From Ideonella sp. (lineage in GTDB: Bacteria; Pseudomonadota; Gammaproteobacteria; Burkholderiales; Burkholderiaceae_C): 64,000 nt of DNA. Below, in pieces: positions 32,969 to 40,803 of the stretch (within the stretch, counting starts at the first letter, position 1; every line of letters starts with the position of its first letter). Where the stretch lies: assembly GCF_016702655.1 (NCBI RefSeq), contig NZ_JADJDO010000016.1:1-64000 (forward strand). The letters run 5' to 3'. Under the pieces are notes generated by a model that saw nothing but the letters and a program-made list of their open reading frames with translations, made no database searches and was not told where the DNA came from. The translations under genes and the position numbers were made by a program.

Positions 32969-34820
32969 TCGCGGCCTTGCGGCGCTGCTGCTCGGCCTGG
33001 CCGCGCTCGCGGCGCTGGCGCAGGCGCCCTGGGTGCACGCCTTCGCTGCCTACGGCGAGCCCAGGTACGGGCCGGACTTCAAGCACTTCGACTTCGTCGA
33101 CCCCGACGCGCCCAAGGGCGGCACGCTGTACCTGCCCAATCCGGACCGGCGCCAGAACTTCGACAAGTACAACACTTACACCGTGCGCGGCAACGCGCCG
33201 GCGGGCGTCGGCATCTTCATGGCCGAGACGCTGACGACCCTCGGCGCCGATGAGCCGCGCACGATGTACGGGTTGCTGGCCGAGAGCATGCGTGTCGAGC
33301 CCGATTTCAGCGCGATCACCTTTCGGCTGCACCCGAAGGCGCGCTTCACGAACGGCGATCCGGTGACCGCAGCCGACGTGAGGCACAGCTTCGAGATGCT
33401 GACGGGCAAGCACGCCTCGCCGACCTATGCGACGGCGCTGGCCGGTGTCGCCAAGGCGGTGATCGTCGACGAGCGCACGATCCGCTTCGAGCTTGCCGAG
33501 CGCAACCGCGACACGCTTTTCAAGATCGGCGCGCTGCCGGTGTTCTCGCGCAAGTGGGGGTTGAAATCCGACGGAAGGAGCAAGCCCTTCGACGAGATCG
33601 TCGACGAGCACCCGATCATGAGCGGACCCTACACGATTGGCGCGGCCGACTCGGGCCGCCGCCTCGAGTTCAAGCGCGATCCGGACTACTGGGCGCGCGA
33701 CTTGCCGGTGCGGCGCGGTTTCTACAACTTCGATCGCATCGTCTATCGCTACTACCAGGACGAGGCGGTGGCGCTCGAGGCCTTCAAGGCGGGCGAGTTC
33801 GACCTCGTTCGCGTCTACGGCGCGCGCACCTGGAACCGCCAGCACAAGGGCCCGAAGTGGGACGACGGGCGCATCATCAAGCGCGAGGTGAAGATCGGCA
33901 CCGGCCAGGGCCTGCAGACCTACACGCTGAACCTGCGGCGGCCGATCTTCCAGGACATCCGCGTGCGCAAGGCGCTCGGCCTGACCTACGACTTCGAGAC
34001 CAACAACCGCTACAAGCTCTATCGACGCGCGAACAGTCTGTTCAACAACTCGGACCTCGCTGCCCAGGGCCTGCCCTCGCCGGGCGAGCTGGCGCTGCTC
34101 GAGCCGTTCCGCAACGTGCTCCCGCCCGAGGTCTTCGGCCCGCCTTTCGTCGCGCCGCGCACCGACGGCGATGCGAACGCGCTGCGGCGCAATCTGCTCG
34201 AGGCGCGCGCGCTGCTCGAGGCCGCGGGCTGGAAGGTTGCACCCGACGGCAAGCTGCGCAACGCGCAGGGCGAGGCGTTCGAGTTCGAGTACCTGGCGCC
34301 GGGTGACTCGGTCAACGACGCGCGCCTCGGGGCCTGGGCGCGCAACCTGGCCAAGCTCGGCATCGGCTTCAAGGTGCGCAATGTCGACTACGCACTCTTC
34401 AGCCGGCGCCTGGAGGAGTACGACTTCGACGTCGTCACGATTGCCGGCCAGAGCTTCGGCCTGCCGTCGCCGGCGGACCTCGCGAGCTCCCTGTCGTCCA
34501 AGTCGGCCGACGAGAAAGGCAACAACAACCTCCGCGGCGTCAAGAGCCCGGTCGTGGACCGCCTGCTGGAGGCGATGAACCGGGCGACGACGCCGCAGGA
34601 GTTCCGCGAGGCCGCGTCCGCGCTCGACCGCGTCGTGATGTGGAACTACTGGCAGATCCCCGAGTTGTACGGCGACCTGGAGCTGATGTCGCATTGGGAC
34701 AAGTTCGGCATCCCGAGGGTCTGGCCGAAGTACTTCACGACCGACCTCGGCCCCGATGTCGACGAGCAACTCGCCTGGCCCATCACGACGTGGTGGATCA
34801 AGGACCCGGCCAAGCGCTAG
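32949..34820 (+). CDS. yejA: Peptide ABC transporter solute-binding protein (YejA-like), second copy
   Basis: A 623-residue paralogue of the gene just before it. GTG 32949 lies inside the 3' end of that gene. It has a signal peptide (GLAALLLGLAALAALAQA), then WVHAFAAYGEPRYGPDFKHF, GGTLYLPNPDRRQNFDKYNT and VYGARTWNRQHKGPKWDDGR, the last shared word for word with copy one. Differences concentrate in the ligand-contact region, so the two receptors may have different peptide ranges served by one permease (inference). The permease yejB follows 21 nt downstream. Confidence 0.93.
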   Translation: MIRRSASRGLAALLLGLAALAALAQAPWVHAFAAYGEPRYGPDFKHFDFVDPDAPKGGTLYLPNPDRRQNFDKYNTYTVRGNAPAGVGIFMAETLTTLGADEPRTMYGLLAESMRVEPDFSAITFRLHPKARFTNGDPVTAADVRHSFEMLTGKHASPTYATALAGVAKAVIVDERTIRFELAERNRDTLFKIGALPVFSRKWGLKSDGRSKPFDEIVDEHPIMSGPYTIGAADSGRRLEFKRDPDYWARDLPVRRGFYNFDRIVYRYYQDEAVALEAFKAGEFDLVRVYGARTWNRQHKGPKWDDGRIIKREVKIGTGQGLQTYTLNLRRPIFQDIRVRKALGLTYDFETNNRYKLYRRANSLFNNSDLAAQGLPSPGELALLEPFRNVLPPEVFGPPFVAPRTDGDANALRRNLLEARALLEAAGWKVAPDGKLRNAQGEAFEFEYLAPGDSVNDARLGAWARNLAKLGIGFKVRNVDYALFSRRLEEYDFDVVTIAGQSFGLPSPADLASSLSSKSADEKGNNNLRGVKSPVVDRLLEAMNRATTPQEFREAASALDRVVMWNYWQIPELYGDLELMSHWDKFGIPRVWPKYFTTDLGPDVDEQLAWPITTWWIKDPAKR

Positions 34821-34841
34821 AGAAAAAGGGAGACCGATGCG

Positions 34842-35876
34842 ATGCTGAGCTACATCCTGAAGCGCCTGCTGCTGATGGTGCCCACGCTGATCGGCGTGCT
34901 CTCCGTCACCTTCGTCGTCATCCAGTTCGTCCCCGGTGGGCCCGTCGAGCAGATCATGGCCGAAGCGCGCATCGGCAAGGGCGCCGAGGGCTCGGTCTAC
35001 AAGGCCGGGCGCGACAGCGACGCCAAGCAGCTCGAGGAGCTGAAGAAGCTCTACGGCTTCGACAAGCCGGTGGGCCAGCGCTACGTGGAGATGCTCTCGA
35101 GCTTCGCCCGCTTCGACCTCGGCCGCAGCTTCATGCACAACAAGGATGTCTGGACGCTCATCAAGGAGAAGCTGCCGGTCTCGATGAGCCTCGGGTTGTG
35201 GGCCTTCCTCATCACCTACCTCGTCTCGGTGCCGCTCGGCGTGGCCAAGGCGATGCGCGAGGGTTCGCGCTTCGACATCGCGACGACGCTCGTCGTGCTG
35301 ACGGGTTTTGCGATCCCCGGCTTCGTGCTCGGCGTGTTCCTGATCGTGCTCTTTGCCGGCGGTACGTTCTGGGAGGTGTTTCCGCTGCGCGGCCTGACTT
35401 CGGACAACTGGCACGAGCTGTCGTGGCCGGCGCGCATCGCCGACTACTTCTGGCACCTGACATTGCCACTCGTCTGCTACGTGATCGAGAGCTTCGCCAT
35501 CGTCACGCTGCTGACCAAGAACACGGTGATCGAGGAACTGCGCAAGCAGTACGTGCTCGTCGCGCGCGCCAAGGGCCTGGCGCAGCGCACGGTGCTGTGG
35601 AAGCACGTGTTCCGCAACGCGCTGATCCCGCTCGTGACCGGCCTGCCGGCGGCTTTCGTGTTCGCCTTCTTCGGCGGTTCGCTGCTGATCGAGACGCTGT
35701 TCTCGCTCGACGGCCTCGGGCTCCTGTCGTACGAATCGATCGTGCGGCGTGACTATCCGGTCGTGCTCGGGTCGCTGTTCCTGTTCACGTTGATCGGGCT
35801 GGCGGTCAAGCTCATCTCCGATCTGATGTACGTCGTCGTCGATCCGCGGGTCCAGTTCGGGAGTGTCGCCAAATGA
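34842..35876 (+). CDS. yejB: Peptide ABC transporter permease YejB
   Basis: A 344-residue inner-membrane permease of the DppB/OppB class. It starts MLSYILKRLLLMVPTLIGVL, has the periplasmic insertion with QLEELKKLYGFDKPVGQRYV, and about six TM segments. The EAA loop that docks on the ATPase appears as YVLVARAKGLAQRTVLWKHV with the conserved Gly. It pairs with YejE to form the channel. Its stop overlaps the yejE start (ATGA), so expression is coupled and stoichiometric. Confidence 0.96.
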   Translation: MLSYILKRLLLMVPTLIGVLSVTFVVIQFVPGGPVEQIMAEARIGKGAEGSVYKAGRDSDAKQLEELKKLYGFDKPVGQRYVEMLSSFARFDLGRSFMHNKDVWTLIKEKLPVSMSLGLWAFLITYLVSVPLGVAKAMREGSRFDIATTLVVLTGFAIPGFVLGVFLIVLFAGGTFWEVFPLRGLTSDNWHELSWPARIADYFWHLTLPLVCYVIESFAIVTLLTKNTVIEELRKQYVLVARAKGLAQRTVLWKHVFRNALIPLVTGLPAAFVFAFFGGSLLIETLFSLDGLGLLSYESIVRRDYPVVLGSLFLFTLIGLAVKLISDLMYVVVDPRVQFGSVAK

Positions 35877-36949
35877 GCAGCAACACCCTCGTCGACGCCG
35901 CCGTGCACGCCAACGGCGTGCCAACGGCCAAGCCGCTCTCGCCCAACCAGCGCGCCTGGGCGCGTTTCCGGCGCAACCGGCTCGGGACCGCGTCGCTCTG
36001 GATCGTGATCTGCCTGCTCGTCGTGTCGGCGCTGGCCGAGGTGTTGAGCAACGACCGGCCGCTGGTCGCGGTCTACGAAGGGCGCTGGACCTTCCCGGTG
36101 CTGAACAATCTGCCCGAGACCGCCTACGGCGGCGACTTCGCGACGCCCACCGACTGGAAGGACCCGTTCATCGCCGGGCAGTTCGCCAGACCGGGCAACT
36201 GGAAGATCGGGACGCTCAATCCGCACTCGGCGACCTCGACCGACTACTTCCAGAAGGATCCCAACCCGGCGCCGCCAAGCGCGAAGAACTGGCTCGGCAC
36301 CGACAGCCTGGGGCAGGACATGGTCGCGCGGCTGGTCTACGGCTTTCGGGTCAGCATCCTGTTCGCGCTCGCACTCGCCGCCGTGGGCACGGCCATCGGC
36401 GTGGCCGCGGGCGCGTTGCAGGGCTACTTCGGCGGCAGGGTCGATCTGGGAGTGCAGCGCCTGATCGAGATCTGGAGCTCGATTCCGGAGCTCTACCTGC
36501 TGATCATCTTCGCGTCGATCTTCGAGCCCTCGCTGCTGCTGCTGCTGGTGCTGCTGTCGCTGTTCGGCTGGGTCGGGCTGTCGGATTACGTGCGCGCCGA
36601 GTTCCTGCGCAACCGTGGCCTCGAGTTCGTGAAGGCGGCGCGCGCGATGGGTTTGTCGAACCGCCAGATCATCTGGCGCCACGTGCTGCCGAACTCGATG
36701 ACGCCCGTCATCACCTTCCTGCCATTTCGCATGAGCGCGGCGATCCTGTCGCTGGTCGCGCTCGACTTCCTCGGGCTGGGCGTGCCGCCCTCGGTGCCGT
36801 CGCTGGGCGACCTGGTCAGGCAGGGCAAGGCCAATCTCGACGCCTGGTGGATCATCTTCCCGACTTTCGTCGTGCTCGTGGCCACGCTGCTGCTGCTGAC
36901 CTTCATCGGCGACGCGCTGCGCGACGCCTTCGACACGCGCAAGTCATGA
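35873..36949 (+). CDS. yejE: Peptide ABC transporter permease YejE
   Basis: A 358-residue DppC/OppC-class permease. The N-terminal region SPNQRAWARFRRNRLGTASL is the typical OppC_N segment, followed by a large periplasmic loop (40-145) and the TM domain with GTDSLGQDMVARLVYGFRVS and the EAA loop EFVKAARAMGLSNRQIIWRH. A short tail with VALDFLGLGVPPSVPSLGDL is conserved. Both ends overlap neighbours by ATGA-type junctions (yejB before, yejF after). Confidence 0.96.
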   Translation: MSSNTLVDAAVHANGVPTAKPLSPNQRAWARFRRNRLGTASLWIVICLLVVSALAEVLSNDRPLVAVYEGRWTFPVLNNLPETAYGGDFATPTDWKDPFIAGQFARPGNWKIGTLNPHSATSTDYFQKDPNPAPPSAKNWLGTDSLGQDMVARLVYGFRVSILFALALAAVGTAIGVAAGALQGYFGGRVDLGVQRLIEIWSSIPELYLLIIFASIFEPSLLLLLVLLSLFGWVGLSDYVRAEFLRNRGLEFVKAARAMGLSNRQIIWRHVLPNSMTPVITFLPFRMSAAILSLVALDFLGLGVPPSVPSLGDLVRQGKANLDAWWIIFPTFVVLVATLLLLTFIGDALRDAFDTRKS

Positions 36950-38553
36950 CCGGGGGCTCCATGAACCATGCCGCGTTGCTCGAAGTCGAGCACCTCAATG
37001 TGAGCTTCGGCGCGTCGCGGGTTGTCCAGGACGTGTCGTTCTCGATCGCGCCGGGCGAGAAGTTCGCGCTCGTCGGCGAGTCGGGCTCGGGCAAGTCGAT
37101 CAGCGCGCTGTCGGTGCTGCGCCTTGTCGACGCCGCGACGACGAGCGGCGTGATCCGCTTCGACGGCGCGGACCTGCTTGCCAAGTCCGAGCGCGAGATG
37201 CGCGCCGTCCGCGGCTCGGCGATCAGCATGATCTTCCAGGAACCGATGACGGCGCTGAACCCGCTCTACACGGTGGGCAACCAGATCGGCGAGGTGCTCG
37301 AACTGCACGAGGGACTGTTGAAGAACCAGGCGCGCGCGCGCGCCGTCGAGCTGCTCGCGCGCACCGGCATCCCGGAGCCCGAGCGGCGCGTTCAGTCCTA
37401 TCCGCATGAGCTTTCGGGTGGGCAGCGCCAGCGCGCGATGATCGCGATGGCGCTCGCCTGCAAGCCGCGCCTGTTGATCGCCGACGAGCCGACGACGGCG
37501 CTCGACGTGACGATCCAGGCCCAGATCCTGGCGCTGCTCGACGAACTGCAGCGCGAGATGGGCATGGCGCTGCTGTTCATCACGCACGACCTGAACCTCG
37601 TGCGCCGCTTCACGCACCGCGTTGGCGTGATGGAGCGCGGGCGGCTGGTCGAGACCGGCGCGACGGCCGAGGTGTTCGGTAACCCGCAGCACGCCTACAC
37701 GCAACGGCTCCTCGCCAGCCGGCCGCAGCGCGTCGTGCAGCCGGTCGAGGCGGATGCGCCGACGCTGCTCTCGGCGCAGGACCTTCGGGTCGACTTCAAG
37801 GTCGGCACCGGCTGGTTCAGCAAGCGCGTCTTCACGGCGGTGCGCGAAGCGACGCTCGAACTCAAACGCGGCGAGACGCTTGGCATCGTCGGTGAGTCGG
37901 GCTCGGGCAAGACGACGCTCGGCATGGCGCTGCTCGCGCTGCAGGCTGTTGCCGGCGGCCGCATCGAGATGGGCGGCACGCGCATCGACGACGCCGAACG
38001 CACGACGCTGCGTGCGATGCGCCGGCGCATGCAGGTCGTGTTCCAGGATCCGTTCGCGAGCCTGAGTCCGCGCATGACGGTGGGCCAGATCGTCGGCGAG
38101 GGGCTGGCGCTGCACCTGCCCGAACTCTCCGCAACCGAGCGCGAGCAGCGCGTGCTGGCGATGCTCGCCGAGGTGGGCCTGAGCGCCGAGCAGGGGCTGG
38201 CGGATGTGTTGCAGCGCTACCCGCACGAGTTCTCGGGCGGACAGCGCCAGCGCATCGCGATCGCGCGCGCGGTGGTGCTGCGCCCCGAGGTGCTGGTGCT
38301 CGACGAGCCGACCTCGGCGCTCGACGTCTCGGTGCAGCAGCAGGTGCTGGCGTTGCTCGCGCAACTGCAGCAGCGCTACGGCATGAGCTACGTCTTCATC
38401 AGCCACGACCTTGCCGTCGTGCGCGCGATGTCGCACCGGGTGCTGGTGATGAAAGATGGCGACGTCGTCGAGCGCGGCGAGGCGCTGGCGCTCTTCGACG
38501 CGCCGCAGCACGACTACACGCGGGCGCTGCTCGCTGCAGCGCAACTGGCGTGA
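36946..38553 (+). CDS. yejF: Peptide ABC transporter ATP-binding protein YejF (two fused ATPases)
   Basis: A 535-residue double ATPase. The first half has GESGSGKS (Walker A), [12 protein letters not shown] (signature) and [12 protein letters not shown] (Walker B). The second half has [21 protein letters not shown] and [12 protein letters not shown], each followed by an H-loop ([16 protein letters not shown]). Both sites look complete. One polypeptide can drive the YejBE channel. ATG 36946 overlaps the yejE stop; ATG 36961, after a GGGGG run, would remove five residues and is also possible. It is the last gene of the operon. Confidence 0.96.
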   Translation: MTGGSMNHAALLEVEHLNVSFGASRVVQDVSFSIAPGEKFALVGESGSGKSISALSVLRLVDAATTSGVIRFDGADLLAKSEREMRAVRGSAISMIFQEPMTALNPLYTVGNQIGEVLELHEGLLKNQARARAVELLARTGIPEPERRVQSYPHELSGGQRQRAMIAMALACKPRLLIADEPTTALDVTIQAQILALLDELQREMGMALLFITHDLNLVRRFTHRVGVMERGRLVETGATAEVFGNPQHAYTQRLLASRPQRVVQPVEADAPTLLSAQDLRVDFKVGTGWFSKRVFTAVREATLELKRGETLGIVGESGSGKTTLGMALLALQAVAGGRIEMGGTRIDDAERTTLRAMRRRMQVVFQDPFASLSPRMTVGQIVGEGLALHLPELSATEREQRVLAMLAEVGLSAEQGLADVLQRYPHEFSGGQRQRIAIARAVVLRPEVLVLDEPTSALDVSVQQQVLALLAQLQQRYGMSYVFISHDLAVVRAMSHRVLVMKDGDVVERGEALALFDAPQHDYTRALLAAAQLA

Positions 38554-38588
38554 CGCGGGCGCGGCGGCGCCGCTGGCGTCTCAGCCGC

Positions 38589-39002
38589 TCAGTGACGGAT
38601 CTCGGCCAGCGCGCGCTGGACCTCGCTCTGCCAGGGCAGGCCGTGCACGAGATCGTTGAGGTGAGGCGCGGCTTCGACCGGCGACATGACGGCGCCGCCG
38701 GGGCCGAGCAGGCGGACGTTGGTGACCACCGCCATCGGGTCGGCCATCGCGACCACACCCTGCGCGAGCTCGATCCAGTCCCAGGCCAGGCCGGCCGCCC
38801 GTTCACCGTCGGGGTCGCCCCAGATCGTCTGGCCGCTGCGCAGGGGCTCGCCGCTGAAGGTGACGCGCGTGCCGAGGTGCAGGAAATGCAGCCGCCCGGG
38901 CGGTGGAGCCTGCCACAATACGGTCGGCCATGCAAAGAGGGCCCAGGCAGGGATGGTCTTGGCCGGCCGGGCGTGAAGATGGGGAGCGGTTCGTGCGTTC
39001 AT
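38589..39002 (-). CDS. Hypothetical protein
   Basis: A 137-residue protein, soluble, with no signal peptide and no recognised domain. It is somewhat hydrophobic in ALFAWPTVLWQAPPPGRLHF and ends SEVQRALAEIRH. It is convergent with yejF (35 nt apart) and divergent from the LuxR-type gene 103 nt away. It reads as a real gene by its codon pattern (G/C in third positions), but it could also be an accessory of the peptide locus that follows. Function unknown. Confidence 0.55.
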   Translation of the reverse strand: MNARTAPHLHARPAKTIPAWALFAWPTVLWQAPPPGRLHFLHLGTRVTFSGEPLRSGQTIWGDPDGERAAGLAWDWIELAQGVVAMADPMAVVTNVRLLGPGGAVMSPVEAAPHLNDLVHGLPWQSEVQRALAEIRH

Positions 39003-39105
39003 TCATGAAGTATGTGAAGGAACTCCGGCGCTGCCATCTGTAAACTTTGCCAGGGTGAGCACGCCCCGCGTCGAAGGAGTCTAGGCCGGTTGTTCGGGGA
39101 GCCTG

Positions 39106-39819
39106 ATGCTGCAGGGTGGGTACTTGTCGGTGATGGAGTCCCGGAACGAACTGGAATTCCGGAGCGAGATCGTGCGCTTCTCACGGCAACTCGGCTTCGA
39201 GACGGTATCGGCGATCACGGTGATCGACCATCCACTGGCGAACCCCGAGTTCTATGCGGTGGACAACGCCCCGATGGCCTTCCGCGACACGATCGACAGT
39301 TCGTCGCTGGCGCGCATCGATCCGGTGATGCAGCACTGCAAGAACCAGAGCGTGCCGATCATCTGGAACCAGGACACCTACACCAGGCGCGGCCTGGGTG
39401 AACTGTGGGAAGAGCAGGCAAGCTACGGCTATCGCACGGGGGTCTGCCTCGCGTTGCACATGCCCGAGGGGCGGCACTTCGTGCTCGGCGTGGACCGCGA
39501 GCAACCGATGCCCAAGGACCCCGTCGAGGTCACGCGCATCGTTGCCGACCTGCAGCTCTTTGCGGTGCACGCCCAGGATGCGGCATTGCGCATCCTGGTA
39601 CCGCCGGACTCGCAGCCCGAACGCCCGGCGTTGACGCCGCGCGAGCTTGAATGCCTGCGCTGGACCATGGAGGGCAAGACAGCGTGGGAGACGGGCGAAC
39701 TGTTGGGCATCGCCGAGCGCACCGCGGTGTTGCATATCAACAACGCAATGCACAAGCTCAGTTGCGTGAGCAAGCACCAGGCCGTTTTGAAGGCGCTGCG
39801 CCTGGGGCTGATCCGCTGA
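39106..39819 (+). CDS. LuxR-type autoinducer-binding transcriptional regulator
   Basis: A 237-residue quorum-sensing-type regulator. The N-terminal autoinducer-binding domain (about 15-165) carries the ligand-contact Asp72-Pro73 and Trp87 expected of the LuxR/TraR family in IDPVMQHCKNQSVPIIW; aromatic Tyr50 and Phe59 sit where Trp57/Tyr61 of TraR would be. The C-terminal GerE helix-turn-helix reads LTPRELECLRWTMEGKTAWE, then LGIAERTAVLHINNAMHKL. No luxI synthase is in the window, so it is a solo or is paired elsewhere. ATG 39106 has GGGGAG five bases upstream. A lux-box-like palindrome lies just downstream, in front of the peptide gene it probably controls. Confidence 0.93.
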   Translation: MLQGGYLSVMESRNELEFRSEIVRFSRQLGFETVSAITVIDHPLANPEFYAVDNAPMAFRDTIDSSSLARIDPVMQHCKNQSVPIIWNQDTYTRRGLGELWEEQASYGYRTGVCLALHMPEGRHFVLGVDREQPMPKDPVEVTRIVADLQLFAVHAQDAALRILVPPDSQPERPALTPRELECLRWTMEGKTAWETGELLGIAERTAVLHINNAMHKLSCVSKHQAVLKALRLGLIR

Positions 39820-39873
39820 TTCGGCACTCCAATCGGGTTTTCCCGAGCGTGCGAGAGGCTGGGAGTCTCCCTA

Positions 39874-39893
39874 ACCTGTAAGACTTGACAGTT
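39874..39893 (+). promoter_or_regulatory. lux-box-like operator overlapping a TTGACA element
   Basis: ACCTGTAAGACTTGACAGTT (39874-39893) has the CTGT-N8-ACAG symmetry and spacing of the classical Vibrio fischeri lux box. TTGACA at 39885-39890 is a perfect -35 hexamer inside its right half, while no good -10 is found at normal spacing (only TTTGAAT-like text near 39914-39920). That layout suits a promoter needing a bound activator. It is 80 nt before the double-glycine peptide start and 55 nt after the LuxR gene. Confidence 0.72.
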
Positions 39894-39972
39894 ACGCAAA
39901 GGCGTGGGTCCTGTTTGAATGCTCTAAGTGCGCTTCGATTGGCGCACGACTGCAAAGAACCAGGAGCCCCGC

Positions 39973-40116
39973 ATGCAAGTCACCGTCCAGACCCAAGCTG
40001 CCTTCACGAAGTCCGGCCCGGCATCGATCGCACCCGAACTGCTCAAGCTGATCGGCGGCGGTGTGGCGCAGCCGACGAGTTCGCCGACGCCGCTGGCGCC
40101 GAAGAGCAAGTGGTAG
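39973..40116 (+). CDS. Double-glycine leader peptide, candidate exported signal or bacteriocin
   Basis: A 47-residue peptide with a strong AGGAG site six bases before the ATG. Residues 19-29, IAPELLKLIGG, fit the C39 leader pattern: Glu at -8, Leu at -7, Leu at -4, Gly-Gly at -2/-1. Cleavage after Gly29 would release GVAQPTSSPTPLAPKSKW, an 18-residue core rich in Pro, Ser and Thr, with two Lys and a C-terminal Trp and no Cys. No lanthipeptide, lasso or other modification enzyme is nearby apart from a GNAT. Directly downstream are a short MFP-like protein and a C39 peptidase ABC exporter. Role as a signal or antimicrobial is inferred. Confidence 0.8.
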   Translation: MQVTVQTQAAFTKSGPASIAPELLKLIGGGVAQPTSSPTPLAPKSKW

Positions 40117-40137
40117 GCCGCGCACGATTTCATTGAA

Positions 40138-40160
40138 CGCGCCCGAGGGTACCGGGCGCG
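40138..40160 (+). other. Stem-loop between the peptide and exporter genes
   Basis: CGCGCCCG (40138-40145) pairs with CGGGCGCG (40153-40160) around a seven-base loop, 22 nt after the peptide stop. There is no T-run. It could stabilise the 3' end of the peptide message or partially reduce read-through, giving more peptide than transporter (inference). Confidence 0.5.
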
Positions 40161-40179
40161 AGCGGAAAGCGGGCTCGCG

Positions 40180-40785
40180 TTGAGCACGCTCTTTCGGCCC
40201 GAGGCCATCGACGGCCAACGCCAGTCATGGCTGGGTGAGGTGCGTTTGGCGCGCCCCCTGTCGCAGTCCCTGCTCACGGCGTTTGCTGTGGGCGTCGCGG
40301 CGTTGCTGATCGCCTTTCTGTTCGCCGGCGAGTACACGCGCAAGGCGCGCCTGACAGGCGTTTTGATAATGCGGCCGGCTGTCAGCACTGCAACTGCAGC
40401 CGCGCACCCGCCTGCGCCGCTGCAGGCGCTGCTCTACGCGCCACCGGCCACGGTCGGCCTGCTGCAACTGGGACAGCCCGTGGTGTTGCGCTATGAGGCC
40501 TTTGGCCGGCGGCAGGCCACGGCCAGCCCGTCGGGGCGCGTCGTTCAGGTGGCGCGCACGCCGGCCGCCCCAGTCGAGTGCCAAGGCTGTCCTGCCGGCG
40601 GCCCGGATGTTTCGATGTACCGAATCACGGTCGCGCTCGATGCGCAGGATGTGGTTGTCGATGGCCAGGCGCAGGCGCTCGCTGCGGGCATGCGCGTCGA
40701 TGCCGACGTCCTGCTGGATCGGCGCAGGCTCGTCGACTGGCTGTTCTTCGCGCCGGTGTCGAGCGCTGCGCCCAGCCGTGGCTGA
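40180..40785 (+). CDS. Minimal membrane-fusion (HlyD-like) secretion protein
   Basis: A 201-residue protein with a TTG start. It begins LFRPEAIDGQRQSWLGEVRL, as in exporters of the colicin V/lactococcin type, followed by one TM helix (LLTAFAVGVAALLIAFLFAG). The periplasmic part keeps the beta-domain pieces APPATVGLLQLGQPVVLRYE, SGRVVQVARTPAAPVECQ and AGMRVDADVLLDRRRLVDWL. The lipoyl and long alpha-hairpin domains of a normal ~400-residue adaptor are absent (the sequence jumps from GVLIMRPAV to the beta domain). The frame is intact, so this is a minimal form or an in-frame deletion. It probably links the C39 exporter to the envelope. Confidence 0.75.
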   Translation: MSTLFRPEAIDGQRQSWLGEVRLARPLSQSLLTAFAVGVAALLIAFLFAGEYTRKARLTGVLIMRPAVSTATAAAHPPAPLQALLYAPPATVGLLQLGQPVVLRYEAFGRRQATASPSGRVVQVARTPAAPVECQGCPAGGPDVSMYRITVALDAQDVVVDGQAQALAAGMRVDADVLLDRRRLVDWLFFAPVSSAAPSRG

Positions 40786-40803
40786 ACTGCACCCCCGGGA
40801 CCG

